DNA of 64,000 bases from Shewanella algae. GTDB lineage: Bacteria; Pseudomonadota; Gammaproteobacteria; Enterobacterales; Shewanellaceae. The notes beneath the pieces are model-generated. The model saw nothing but the letters and a program-made list of their open reading frames with translations. It made no database searches and was not told the DNA's origin. The DNA lies in contig NZ_CP068230.1 of NCBI RefSeq assembly GCF_009183365.2, positions 378,501 to 442,500 of the forward strand, written 5' to 3'. Position numbers and translations under genes: made by a program. Below, piece after piece: positions 7,981 to 15,785 of this stretch; the stretch's first letter is position 1; each line of letters begins with the position of its first letter.

Positions 7981-8823
7981 TTATGCCTTGGAGCATGCCA
8001 TTAGTGTATAGAGCTTGCCCTCAAAGGTATTGCTGCTGGGCCACACTGCAGTGTCTATCCGCTGAATCTTGTTGAAGCCGCACTCGTTTAACAGCTGCAG
8101 ATATTCCTCATCTTGCCAAGCCTGCATCCGGCTGCCGAATCGCGCCACCTTGCCGTTTTCTTCAATCACCCAAAACAGTGTGGAACTGGTTTGGAGTGCC
8201 TCGTCCCAAGCATGCTCCGTCAGTAGCAGGTGGGGAGCATCGAGAAATAGGCCCTGTGAATGCCTTTGCCAGCTTGGCTCTGCCTGTCCCTGTCGTTTGA
8301 CTTCATCAAAGCTGTGAACTTCCACAAGTAGTTTGCCATTCGGCATCAGCCAGTTTGCACAATGCTTGAGTAAACTCTTGGCATCCGCTGCGCTGAAAAC
8401 ATTCAGCTCACCGAAGGTCATCATGATGAAGTCAAACTTCTTGGTCGGCCGGTAGCTTCTGACATCCTGCAGTTGATAGTCGATATCCAGTCCAGCCGCC
8501 TGCGCTTGTTGTTGGGCGTAGGCTATAGAGGCTGGTGAGAAGTCGACGCCGGTGCAGCAAAAACCGCGTTTTGCCAACAATTGAGTGTAAAAGCCGGGAC
8601 CACAACCCAGATCCAGCACTTGTGCACCAGGAGCCAGTTGGCTGCAGAGCCAATCTACCTGGCGCTCAATCACCGCCAGTTTTCTACTGGCCCAATCGTG
8701 CTCCTGGGAGAGGTGGTTTTCGAGCATTCGCTGGCTGAAGTCGGCATCATTCCAGGGAATTTTGCTTTCGTTCGGCGACAGCCTTATTGGCAAATGCTGG
8801 CTGATTAGCTTATTGATATTCAT
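7981..8823 (-). CDS. Class I SAM-dependent methyltransferase
   Basis: A 280-residue cytosolic methyltransferase of unknown substrate. The SAM-binding motif I is VLDLGCGPGFYTQLL (about residues 70-85), followed by VDFSPASIAYAQ (motif II acidic) and DFIMMTFGELNVF (motif IV region). The start is the ATG at 8823 (MNINKLISQ); the open frame extends 84 codons further upstream, but that stretch has no domain and would overrun the neighbouring gene. It is last in a three-gene operon, 23 bases after another methyltransferase. The two are not close copies. Small-molecule methylation is likely, but no substrate can be named. Confidence 0.85.
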   Translation of the reverse strand: MNINKLISQHLPIRLSPNESKIPWNDADFSQRMLENHLSQEHDWASRKLAVIERQVDWLCSQLAPGAQVLDLGCGPGFYTQLLAKRGFCCTGVDFSPASIAYAQQQAQAAGLDIDYQLQDVRSYRPTKKFDFIMMTFGELNVFSAADAKSLLKHCANWLMPNGKLLVEVHSFDEVKRQGQAEPSWQRHSQGLFLDAPHLLLTEHAWDEALQTSSTLFWVIEENGKVARFGSRMQAWQDEEYLQLLNECGFNKIQRIDTAVWPSSNTFEGKLYTLMACSKA

Positions 8824-8846
8824 ACATTTCCTTGCTTTTATAAAGC

Positions 8847-9566
8847 CTACTTGTGTATACGGCCTGCCATTTTGGTAAAGTTGAACCACTGGCCGTTTTC
8901 GGCGGCCATCATCTCGCGATCCCGTACGGCATAAGGGTTGTCGCATGCCAACCACTCCTGCCATGCCTGGGTGCACTGCCCGCTCTCTTCGCACAGCTCC
9001 AACTGTAAAAATGCGCTCTGTTGCCAGAGTTGCATCCACCAGTCGACGGTGAAAAAGTTCATCCCGGGCTGCCACCAGGGGGCCAGCTCAGGGGCAACGC
9101 TTTGCTGCGGTGGAAAAGGTTTTTTCAGCCCGGGTACCACTATGGCGACCTGGCCGCCCGGCTTGATGAAAGGGGCGAGGTGGGTGTCAAAAAACGCTGA
9201 ACTGGCACCAAAGTAGTGGTAGGCATCGATGGACAAGACGGCATCGAAACTGTTTTCTGCAAATGGGGCATGTCCCGGCCGCATCTGGGTTACGTCAAAG
9301 TTTACCGCTGTGATCCTGTCTTCCTGGCCAGCGGCCTTGAATCTTGCCTGGTTGTCTTCGGCCGCTATCCAAAGATCCATTGCGGTGACTTCGAGGTTGA
9401 AGGCCTTCGCCAGATAGATGGAGGTCATGCCTGTGCCACAGGCCAAATCCAGCACCCGCATCCCTGATTGCAGTTGCAGTGACCGGCAGACTTCTTCGGC
9501 CAGCAGCAGGGCGTTGGGGCCCATCATATTGCTGTTGATATAGTCACGGGAAAATAGTGTATTCAT
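8847..9566 (-). CDS. Class I SAM-dependent methyltransferase paired with YjhX-like gene
   Basis: A 239-residue methyltransferase with motif I RVLDLACGTGMTSIYLA (about residues 35-51), an acidic motif II (VTAMDLW), and motif IV as DAVLSIDAYHYFG. The start at ATG 9566 is chosen because GAGGAAAG precedes it at good distance and the family pattern MNTLFSRDYI begins there; 13 upstream codons are unlikely. It follows the YjhX-family gene by only 10 bases, so translation is probably coupled. In E. coli the YjhX partner is an acetyltransferase, YjhQ, so a methyltransferase here is notable. Substrate unknown. Confidence 0.85.
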   Translation of the reverse strand: MNTLFSRDYINSNMMGPNALLLAEEVCRSLQLQSGMRVLDLACGTGMTSIYLAKAFNLEVTAMDLWIAAEDNQARFKAAGQEDRITAVNFDVTQMRPGHAPFAENSFDAVLSIDAYHYFGASSAFFDTHLAPFIKPGGQVAIVVPGLKKPFPPQQSVAPELAPWWQPGMNFFTVDWWMQLWQQSAFLQLELCEESGQCTQAWQEWLACDNPYAVRDREMMAAENGQWFNFTKMAGRIHK

Positions 9567-9576
9567 CTTTCTTTCC

Positions 9577-9834
9577 TCAACGGTTGTCCAGTTGGGCGCG
9601 CACATTGTGCAAGCCGGCCGTGGTTATGCGATAGGGCTGACCTTTGACAGATTTGATCAGTTTTTTGGCTTTGAGCTTTTTGAAAATGGCGAGGGTACAG
9701 TCGCAAAGAACAAGCCCTTCGCGGCTATAACATTCAACGGCTGTGACGCGACCTGAAGTGTCGCGGAAATAACAAATGCGTCCGCCTTTGGCGAGGACGT
9801 GCAGGGTACGTTGTTCCTGACGGGATATATTCAT
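9577..9834 (-). CDS. yjhX: YjhX-family (UPF0386) small protein, possible toxin
   Basis: The 85-residue basic protein matches the UPF0386/YjhX family from end to end: MNISRQEQRTLHVLAKGG, IxYxRDxxGRV-like ICYFRDTSGRV, ECYSREGLVLCDC, and FKKLKAKKLIKS. E. coli YjhX has been described as a topoisomerase I-inhibiting toxin of the YjhX/YjhQ pair. Here the adjacent genes are two methyltransferases and no YjhQ-type acetyltransferase is present. It is the first gene of the operon, with the ATG at 9834. A toxin role here is inference; the protein could also be a small winged-helix-like regulator of the operon. Confidence 0.85.
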   Translation of the reverse strand: MNISRQEQRTLHVLAKGGRICYFRDTSGRVTAVECYSREGLVLCDCTLAIFKKLKAKKLIKSVKGQPYRITTAGLHNVRAQLDNR

Positions 9835-10099
9835 ACTGGAAAAACTCGATAATCATCATGAGCAAAACATGCGGGCACTTGTCAGTGTCCACCTTTGATT
9901 TACGCGCATTGATAATCAGACCGGCCTTGGAAGGTCAGTTAACTGATTATCTGATGATTACAATCTCCAGCATCAATACCTCAATGAGAGTTGAAAGTAG
10001 CTTTACCGCTCAATTTTTACCACTAAGGATGCTAGATGTAAATCAACCGGTTGGGGAACTGTGATTTTAGGCTGTTGTTTGTGCATTTTACTCTTGTTT

Positions 10100-10876
10100 T
10101 CAGTTGGTTGGATTGTGAATAAAGCTCAAAGGCGTTTGGCCCGTCTGCTTTTTAAAAAACGCAATGAAGGCGCTGTCGGAAGAAAACGCCAGATTGTGGG
10201 CCACTTCACTGACAGATCTGGGGCCGGATAGGAGTTCAATGGCCTTCAAAAGGCGCCACTGTTGGCGCCATTGCTGATAAGTCATACCGGTTTCAGCCTT
10301 GAATAACCGGGTGACTGTCTTGGTGCTGGCGCCAACACTGCCGGCAAGCCGGCCTATATCAGGCGCGAGAAACTCTTCCTTGATAAGCTGCTGGCGGAAT
10401 CGGCGAAACCTGCGATCCCGTGGCAGTGGCAGCTGAAATGAATGTTTCTTGGCGGCATAAAACTCTTCCCAAAATAACGCACTGCTATTGGCCATATTCT
10501 GCTCCGGCGTGTCCCAAGGCCACAGTGCCATTTTGTCTATCAAGGCTTTCAAGAGGGCGTTGACCTCTATCATGCGAAGCTCTGCCGGAGTGTTGAACCT
10601 GGCACAATCAAAATACAAAGAGCGATAGGCCACCACATTGGTCATTACCGCGCGGTGCGAAATACGGGGCGGGATCCACACGGCTTTGGTGGGTGGCAAG
10701 ATGCAGATGGCATTCTCCAATGCAAAGCTCATGCAGCCGTGGGGGGCATAAAGCAGTTGCCCTTTATGGTGTTGGTGCATGCCCGAATCGTGCTGGCCAA
10801 CATCGGCCGCAATGCCGATAACACTGGCTGGAAAGGTATCCGCATCGAACTCAGTTTCCTGCTCAATAATCGCCAT
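10100..10876 (-). CDS. AraC-family transcriptional regulator
   Basis: A 258-residue regulator. The N-terminal half is a cupin-like effector domain (HQHHKGQLLYAPHGCMSFALE, then WIPPRISHRA), and the C-terminal 100 residues carry the two AraC helix-turn-helix units (IGRLAGSVGASTKTVTRLF; VSEVAHNLAFSSDSAFIAFFKKQTGQTPLSF). This architecture is common in regulators of drug or metabolite exporters. It is divergent from the MFS gene at 11031 with 154 bases between, so it probably controls that gene and itself. The inducer is unknown. Confidence 0.88.
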   Translation of the reverse strand: MAIIEQETEFDADTFPASVIGIAADVGQHDSGMHQHHKGQLLYAPHGCMSFALENAICILPPTKAVWIPPRISHRAVMTNVVAYRSLYFDCARFNTPAELRMIEVNALLKALIDKMALWPWDTPEQNMANSSALFWEEFYAAKKHSFQLPLPRDRRFRRFRQQLIKEEFLAPDIGRLAGSVGASTKTVTRLFKAETGMTYQQWRQQWRLLKAIELLSGPRSVSEVAHNLAFSSDSAFIAFFKKQTGQTPLSFIHNPTN

Positions 10877-11030
10877 GATGTCCCTATTTTGATGTTTCTT
10901 GTCTTTATGTCGTTAACGTGCTGTTTCATCACGAGTATACACTGCGCGCCGACTTGGAAAAGCGCGGATCAAGCCTGCATAGAGTAACAGGGCTTGTTCG
11001 CAGCTTGCTTGATTGTGATAAGGATAAGAG

Positions 11031-12146
11031 ATGAAAACCAAACCTTCGTTATGGTTGATGCTGGCGCTACTAATGTTCCCGCAAATAGTGGAAACCATTT
11101 ACAGCCCGGCCCTTGGGGCGATTTCGCAGACATTTGCCGTGTCCTACCCTCAGGCGGCGCAAACTCTATCGGTTTATTTTCTGGCTTTCGCTTTGGGCGT
11201 GGCAGTGTGGGGCATAGTGGCCGACAGTTGGGGCCGTCGCCCGACCATGTTGCTGGGACTCTTTATCTATGGCGTCGCAGCCTGGGTGGCTATGTCAACA
11301 ACCAGCTTCGCGGTGCTGATGGCCGCCAGAGCCAGCAGCGCTTTTGGTATTGCTGTCGGCTCAATCGTCACTCAAACCATGCTGCGTGACGCCTTCAGCG
11401 GCGAAGAGTTGGCGAAAGTGTTCAGTGTGATGGGACTTGGGATTGCCATCAGCCCTGTTATCGGCATGTTTTCCGGTGGCCAATTGGTCAAGGTGGGTGG
11501 TCATCATGCGGTGTTTTTGGCTTTGTTTATTATGGCCTTGGGTTTATTCGCCTATTGTTTTATCAGGTTGCCGGAAACCCAAACCAGCAGGCAGAATTTG
11601 CAACTGGTCGCCTTGAGTAAACGTATGCTCGGTGACAGGCAAATCTGGCAATCTGCACTCTTGGTTACTGCCTATAACGTTGCCCTGTTTTCTTACTACC
11701 AACTCGGTGGATTCAATTTTGCCAGGCTTGGGTTCACGCCGGAACAGTTTGGTTACAGCGGCCTGATCCTTGGCCTGGGTTCACTGGTTGGCAGCTACAG
11801 CAATAAACGCTTGATCTCCAAGGGAGTCTCTCAAGGCAAACTCCTGCAAGGCGCTGCTTTATTACTGCTTCTGGGAGCCATGGGAGTACAACTCTCGCTG
11901 AACTCCATCGGGTTTCTGGCGCCTATGCTACTTGTGGTTATTGCATTCGGAATAGCGATCCCCAATGTGCTCAGCATAGCCTTGACTCAGTACCGGCAGC
12001 AGGCCGGCAGCGCCGGTGCCCTGTTCGGCTTGATGTACTACTTACTCATCGGCAGCGGCCTTGCTCTGGCAGGCGCGGTGCAGCACTTGGGATGGATACT
12101 GATCGCCTGCGGCAGTATGGCGCTGTTGGTAAGCCGGGTTCGCTGA
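11031..12146 (+). CDS. MFS transporter, Bcr/CflA-like drug exporter
   Basis: A 371-residue multi-helix inner-membrane protein of the major facilitator superfamily. The loop signature between helices 2 and 3, GIVADSWGRRPTMLLG, is the conserved MFS motif A of drug/H+ antiporters, and helix 5 has the antiporter-like GIAISPVIGMFSGG. It is slightly shorter than typical Bcr/CflA proteins (about 390-400), the shortage being at the C-terminus, which ends right after the last helix. A good ribosome site (AAGGATAAGAG) precedes ATG 11031. Its partner is the divergent AraC regulator. Substrate unknown. Confidence 0.85.
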   Translation: MKTKPSLWLMLALLMFPQIVETIYSPALGAISQTFAVSYPQAAQTLSVYFLAFALGVAVWGIVADSWGRRPTMLLGLFIYGVAAWVAMSTTSFAVLMAARASSAFGIAVGSIVTQTMLRDAFSGEELAKVFSVMGLGIAISPVIGMFSGGQLVKVGGHHAVFLALFIMALGLFAYCFIRLPETQTSRQNLQLVALSKRMLGDRQIWQSALLVTAYNVALFSYYQLGGFNFARLGFTPEQFGYSGLILGLGSLVGSYSNKRLISKGVSQGKLLQGAALLLLLGAMGVQLSLNSIGFLAPMLLVVIAFGIAIPNVLSIALTQYRQQAGSAGALFGLMYYLLIGSGLALAGAVQHLGWILIACGSMALLVSRVR

Positions 12147-12259
12147 TGAGTTTGCTGCAGTTGGCCACTGTTCAATGCAGAGTTTGCGTTATTAGGCCCT
12201 GTCTCCGGTGTTAGTGTTCATTTGCGGCGACCAGCTATTAGGTAGGATCTAGAAATGAC

Positions 12260-12286
12260 AAAGCCCCTTATTGAAGGGGCTTTTTG
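12260..12286. terminator. Intrinsic terminator between MFS gene and yicC
   Basis: AAGCCCCTT (12261-12269) pairs with AAGGGGCTT (12274-12282), with a TTTTT tail on the plus strand and a shorter T-run on the minus. It can serve both convergent genes. Confidence 0.88.
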
Positions 12287-12332
12287 GAATGGGGCTTGCT
12301 GAATTTTTGAACGTTTTTAACAGCGTGGAATA

Positions 12333-13196
12333 TCACTCTACGTTTTGGATCTGCTCTCGCATCTGCTCAATCAGCACTTTAAGCTCGACTGCGGCGGCGG
12401 TGATTTCGCTGCTGATTGACTTGGAGGCCAGGGTGTTGGATTCGCGGTTGAACTCTTGCATCATGAAGTCCAGTCTGCGGCCTTCGCTGCCACCCTTGTT
12501 GAGGATCCGGCGGGCTTCGACCACGTGGGCTTCGAGGCGGTCCATCTCTTCGGCCACGTCCTGTTTTTGGGCCAGCAATACCATTTCCTGTTCCAGTCTG
12601 GCTGGGTCCAGTTCGCCCTGGATTTCGGCCAGGCGGTTGCTGAGTTTTTCCCTTTGCCATTCCATGACCTTGGGCATGTGCTCGCGGACTATGGCGATCT
12701 GGGCTTCAACGGCATCCAGGCGGGTCAGTAGCATCTCTTTGATGGCGCTGCCTTCACGGCCGCGGGCTTCGATAAACTGATCGACGGCGCCGTCGAAGGC
12801 TTTGAGCAGTTCGGCGGCAATGGCATCCATGTCTTGCTCGGATGAGGACATGACCCCAGGCCAGCGCAGAATATCCACCGGGTTGAGCTCCCCCTGGCCG
12901 GCTTGCTGTGTTACCCAGTTGGCGGCCTGCAACAGTTGCAGTGCCAAGTCCTGATTCATATTCAGCTGGGTACCTTGTTGATCGCTCAGCTCGTAGCGCA
13001 GGTTGACTTCTACCTTACCGCGATTGAGACGCTTGCGCAGTCTGTCTCGCAGCACAGGCTCCAGGCTGCGGAACTGTTCCGGCAGGCGCAGATAGGTTTC
13101 CAGATATCTCTGGTTGACTGAGCGGATTTCCCAGGAGGCTGTGCCCCAGTCGGCTTTATGCTCGATACGGGCGTAGGCGGTCATGCTGTGGATCAT
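12333..13196 (-). CDS. yicC: YicC-family endoribonuclease
   Basis: The 287-residue protein has the YicC N-terminal domain (MIHSMTAYARIEHKADWGTA, then EIRSVNQRYLETYLRLPE) and the C-terminal DUF1732 domain (DVAEEMDRLEAHV, FMMQEFNRESNTLASKS). In E. coli YicC is an RNase that promotes degradation of the RyhB small RNA, acting in the cytosol. It is divergent from rph, the same neighbourhood as in many gammaproteobacteria. A consensus TATAAT lies 38 bases upstream of the ATG. Length and domains are normal. Confidence 0.94.
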   Translation of the reverse strand: MIHSMTAYARIEHKADWGTASWEIRSVNQRYLETYLRLPEQFRSLEPVLRDRLRKRLNRGKVEVNLRYELSDQQGTQLNMNQDLALQLLQAANWVTQQAGQGELNPVDILRWPGVMSSSEQDMDAIAAELLKAFDGAVDQFIEARGREGSAIKEMLLTRLDAVEAQIAIVREHMPKVMEWQREKLSNRLAEIQGELDPARLEQEMVLLAQKQDVAEEMDRLEAHVVEARRILNKGGSEGRRLDFMMQEFNRESNTLASKSISSEITAAAVELKVLIEQMREQIQNVE

Positions 13197-13234
13197 CAGA
13201 TATTCCAGTTGCTTGAAGACGGGTGTAGCAGAGG

Positions 13235-13263
13235 ATTATAGACAGCTTGCCTCCGGGGTTAAA
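13235..13263 (-). promoter_or_regulatory. yicC promoter
   Basis: The minus strand has a perfect TATAAT -10 (13240-13235), with a weak -35 TTTAAC (13263-13258) 17 bases upstream. Confidence 0.6.
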
Positions 13264-13266
13264 GTG

Positions 13267-13280
13267 AAGTGTATACACTT
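13267..13280. promoter_or_regulatory. 14-bp perfect palindrome between yicC and rph promoters
   Basis: AAGTGTATACACTT is fully symmetric and lies between two divergent promoters, abutting the -35 side of yicC. It looks like an operator; I cannot assign a regulator. Confidence 0.45.
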
Positions 13281-13327
13281 TGTCGGTTCGATACGGATCC
13301 GCCATGGCGTCAAGCGCCGCAAGGCCC

Positions 13328-13333
13328 TATAAT
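13328..13333 (+). promoter_or_regulatory. rph(-pyrE) promoter -10
   Basis: A perfect TATAAT 43 bases upstream of the rph ATG. The -35 at 17-bp spacing (TGGCGT) is poor, so an activator or upstream element may help. Confidence 0.5.
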
Positions 13334-13376
13334 ATGCAGCCAATTCAGTCCAGACGACAAAATACAGGAATTCACT

Positions 13377-14090
13377 ATGCGTCCCAGCAACAGAACTCCG
13401 GCTCAAACCCGCCCCATTTCAATCACTCGCCAGTTTACCGCCCATGCGGAAGGTTCTGTGCTGGTCGAGTTCGGCGATACCAAAGTGCTCTGTACCGCCA
13501 GTTTTACCGAAGGGGTGCCGAGATTTCTCAAAGGCCAGGGCCAAGGTTGGGTGACGGCAGAATATGGCATGTTGCCCCGTTCTACCCATAGCCGTATGGA
13601 TCGCGAAGCGGCCCGGGGCAAGCAGTCTGGTCGTACCCAGGAAATTCAGCGCCTCATCGGCCGTGCTTTGCGCGCTGCTGTGGATATGAAGCTGCTGGGT
13701 GAAAACACCATAGTGATCGACTGTGATGTGATTCAGGCCGACGGCGGTACCCGCACCGCAGCCATCACAGGTGCCTGTGTGGCTCTGGTGGATGCGCTTA
13801 ATTGGGCTCGTGCCAAGGGTATTCTCAAGGCCAATCCGCTCAAGTTCCTTATCGCCGCCGTGAGCGTGGGAATTTTTGAAGGTGAGCCTATCTGTGACCT
13901 GGAATATATCGAAGACAGCGCCGCCGAAACCGATATGAACGTGGTGATGACAGAAACCGGCAAGATCATCGAGATCCAGGGCACCGCCGAAGGCGAGCCG
14001 TTCAGCCATGAAGAGTTGCTGAGTCTGCTGGAGCTGGCCAAGCATGGCATTCGTGAGATTATCGATGTGCAGAAGGCTGCATTGAGTTAA
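13377..14090 (+). CDS. rph: Ribonuclease PH
   Basis: A 237-residue phosphorolytic 3'-5' exoribonuclease that trims tRNA precursors. It is a full-length PH domain: the RPSNRTPAQTRPISI start, the GDTKVLCTASF strand, RSTHSRMDREAARGKQSGRTQEIQRLIGRALRA with the tRNA-binding arginines, and the DCDVIQADGGTRTAAITGA active site with its acidic residues. The ATG at 13377 has an AGGA ribosome site and matches the family start; an in-frame extension upstream would cross the promoter. It precedes pyrE, as in enterics, and is intact, unlike the frameshifted rph of E. coli K-12. Confidence 0.96.
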   Translation: MRPSNRTPAQTRPISITRQFTAHAEGSVLVEFGDTKVLCTASFTEGVPRFLKGQGQGWVTAEYGMLPRSTHSRMDREAARGKQSGRTQEIQRLIGRALRAAVDMKLLGENTIVIDCDVIQADGGTRTAAITGACVALVDALNWARAKGILKANPLKFLIAAVSVGIFEGEPICDLEYIEDSAAETDMNVVMTETGKIIEIQGTAEGEPFSHEELLSLLELAKHGIREIIDVQKAALS

Positions 14091-14098
14091 GTTTTTTT

Positions 14099-14124
14099 AA
14101 GGACCCCATGAGGGTCCTTTTTTT
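14099..14124 (+). terminator. Terminator after rph, possible pyrE attenuator
   Basis: AAGGACCC (14099-14106) pairs with GGGTCCTT (14112-14119) and is followed by a T-run to 14124. A run of seven T (14092-14098) lies just upstream. The stem starts 9 bases after the rph stop codon. In E. coli the rph-pyrE attenuator has the same geometry, with UTP-sensitive coupling of translation to termination. Confidence 0.8.
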
Positions 14125-14195
14125 CGTACTCCAGAGAGTACTTGTTCGTACCCGTGAGCCTTAAGGGCTTACCCATAATCACAAGAGGAGAGATC

Positions 14196-14837
14196 GTGAA
14201 AGCCTATCAGCGCGAGTTTATTGAATTTGCCCTTGAGCGTCAGGTGTTGAGATTCGGTGAGTTTACCCTGAAGTCCGGCCGCAAGAGCCCATACTTCTTC
14301 AATGCCGGTCTGTTTAACACTGGGCGGGATCTGGCCCGCCTGGGCCGTTTTTATGCTGCTGCGTTGGTGGATGCCGGTATCGACTACGATCTCCTGTTTG
14401 GCCCGGCCTACAAGGGGATCCCCATCGCCACAACCACGGCTGTAGCCTTGGCCGAACACCATGATCTGGATATTCCTTACTGCTTTAACCGCAAAGAGAA
14501 GAAAGACCACGGCGAAGGCGGCAACCTGGTTGGCAGCGAGCTCAAGGGTAAGGTGATGTTGGTGGATGATGTGATCACCGCAGGTACCGCTATTCGCGAG
14601 TCCATGGAGATCATTCAGGCCAATGGCGCGACTCTGGCCGGGGTATTGATTGCACTCGACCGTCAGGAGAAGGGCAAGGGCGAACTGTCTGCCATTCAGG
14701 AAGTGGAGCGCGACTTTGGTTGCCAGATAGTGGCTATCATCAAGCTGGCCGATTTGATTGCCTACTTGGCCGAGAAACCGGGGATGGAGCAGGAGTTGGC
14801 CGCCGTTAGCGCCTATCGTGAACAGTATGGTATTTAA
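14196..14837 (+). CDS. pyrE: Orotate phosphoribosyltransferase
   Basis: A 213-residue enzyme that makes OMP from orotate and PRPP in de novo pyrimidine synthesis, the same length as E. coli PyrE. Visible features are SGRKSPYFFNAGLF, GPAYKGIPI, the flexible loop RKEKKDHGEGG, and the PRPP-binding motif VMLVDDVITAGTAIRES. The start is the GTG at 14196, with AAGAGGAGA placed correctly before it; 18 extra upstream codons lack homology to the family. Transcription probably comes from rph through the attenuator at 14099-14124. Confidence 0.96.
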   Translation: MKAYQREFIEFALERQVLRFGEFTLKSGRKSPYFFNAGLFNTGRDLARLGRFYAAALVDAGIDYDLLFGPAYKGIPIATTTAVALAEHHDLDIPYCFNRKEKKDHGEGGNLVGSELKGKVMLVDDVITAGTAIRESMEIIQANGATLAGVLIALDRQEKGKGELSAIQEVERDFGCQIVAIIKLADLIAYLAEKPGMEQELAAVSAYREQYGI

Positions 14838-14902
14838 TGCCACCCAGGATAGAATCTCAGCTCTTACAGAAGCTTGAGTAACTTTCTCTGTACAGTCCAT
14901 AA

Positions 14903-14930
14903 AAAAAACGCTGCCTTGGCAGCGTTTTTT
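14903..14930. terminator. Bidirectional terminator between pyrE and folE
   Basis: AAAAAACGCTGCC (14903-14915) pairs with GGCAGCGTTTTTT (14918-14930), and flanking CCAT/ATGG extends the symmetry. A- and T-runs make it active for both convergent genes. Confidence 0.9.
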
Positions 14931-14942
14931 ATGGCGGAGAGG

Positions 14943-15593
14943 CTATTTGGCCTGATGCAGAAACTCGGCGCGGGTGGCCGGGTTGGACTTGAATACGCCG
15001 CCAAGAGCCGTAGTGGTGGTGGAGCTGGTGGAATCCATCACACCGCGGGATTTAACGCAGTAATGCACCGCATCCATTTTTACCGCCACATCTTTGGTTT
15101 CCAGCAGGGTCTGCAACGCAACCAGTACTTGCTGGGTCAGGCGCTCCTGCACCTGTGGCCGCTGGGCAAAGAAACGTACTATGCGGTTGATCTTCGACAG
15201 GCCGATGATCTTCTTCCGCGGCAGATAGGCCACAGTAGCAGTGCCATCTATGGTCACCAGATGGTGCTCACAGGTGCTGGTGAGGCTGATGTCCTGCACC
15301 CGCACCATTTCATCGAAGCCCATCTTGTTGTCGATAACAGTGATCTTGGGGAAGTTGGCATAGTCGAGGCCGGAGAAAATTTCGTCGACATACATCTTGG
15401 CGATACGTTTCGGCGTATCCATCAGGCTGTCGTCGCTCAAATCCAGCGACATCAAGGTCAAAATGGCCTTCATATGGGCCTCTATTTTTTCCTTGCGCTC
15501 CTCGGCCGACAAGCCACAGGGTACCATGGGGGTCTCGAGTCCTCGCTCCAGGAGCGCGGTCTGAACCATCAAAGCTGCTTCACTCAATGCCAT
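14943..15593 (-). CDS. folE: GTP cyclohydrolase I
   Basis: A 216-residue enzyme that converts GTP to dihydroneopterin triphosphate, the first step of folate synthesis. The zinc and active-site residues are in TSTCEHHLVTIDGTATVAYLP and in KMDAVHYCVKSRGVMD. KINRIVRFFAQRPQVQERLTQQ is the usual substrate-binding stretch. The start at ATG 15593 follows GGAGG by 6 bases and gives MALSEAALMVQ; nine upstream in-frame codons are discarded. It is a single gene converging on pyrE, and its length is close to that of E. coli FolE (222). Confidence 0.96.
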   Translation of the reverse strand: MALSEAALMVQTALLERGLETPMVPCGLSAEERKEKIEAHMKAILTLMSLDLSDDSLMDTPKRIAKMYVDEIFSGLDYANFPKITVIDNKMGFDEMVRVQDISLTSTCEHHLVTIDGTATVAYLPRKKIIGLSKINRIVRFFAQRPQVQERLTQQVLVALQTLLETKDVAVKMDAVHYCVKSRGVMDSTSSTTTTALGGVFKSNPATRAEFLHQAK

Positions 15594-15742
15594 TGTTTTC
15601 CTCCGGCGGATAGACGCCAAGCCAGCGCCATCCGTTTGTTACTGTCCGCGCAAGCTGTGACGCTTTTCACATTTATCTGCGGGAAGCGGAGGATACCGCT
15701 ATTTGCTGTAAATTCATACCAGAAAAGCCCCATAGCACGAAA

Positions 15743-15768
15743 AAAGCCGCTCCCTGGAGAGCGGCTTT
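15743..15768 (-). terminator. Terminator of the S9 peptidase gene
   Basis: AAAGCCGCTC (15743-15752) pairs with GAGCGGCTTT (15759-15768), with A residues at 15740-15745 giving a T-run on the minus strand. Confidence 0.88.
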
Positions 15769-15785
15769 GTTTACGGCTGTTAAAC

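Noticed and set aside
8824..9075. N-terminal extension of the 7981 methyltransferase
   Set aside because: It would overlap the neighbouring methyltransferase and carries no domain; ATG 8823 fits the family start.
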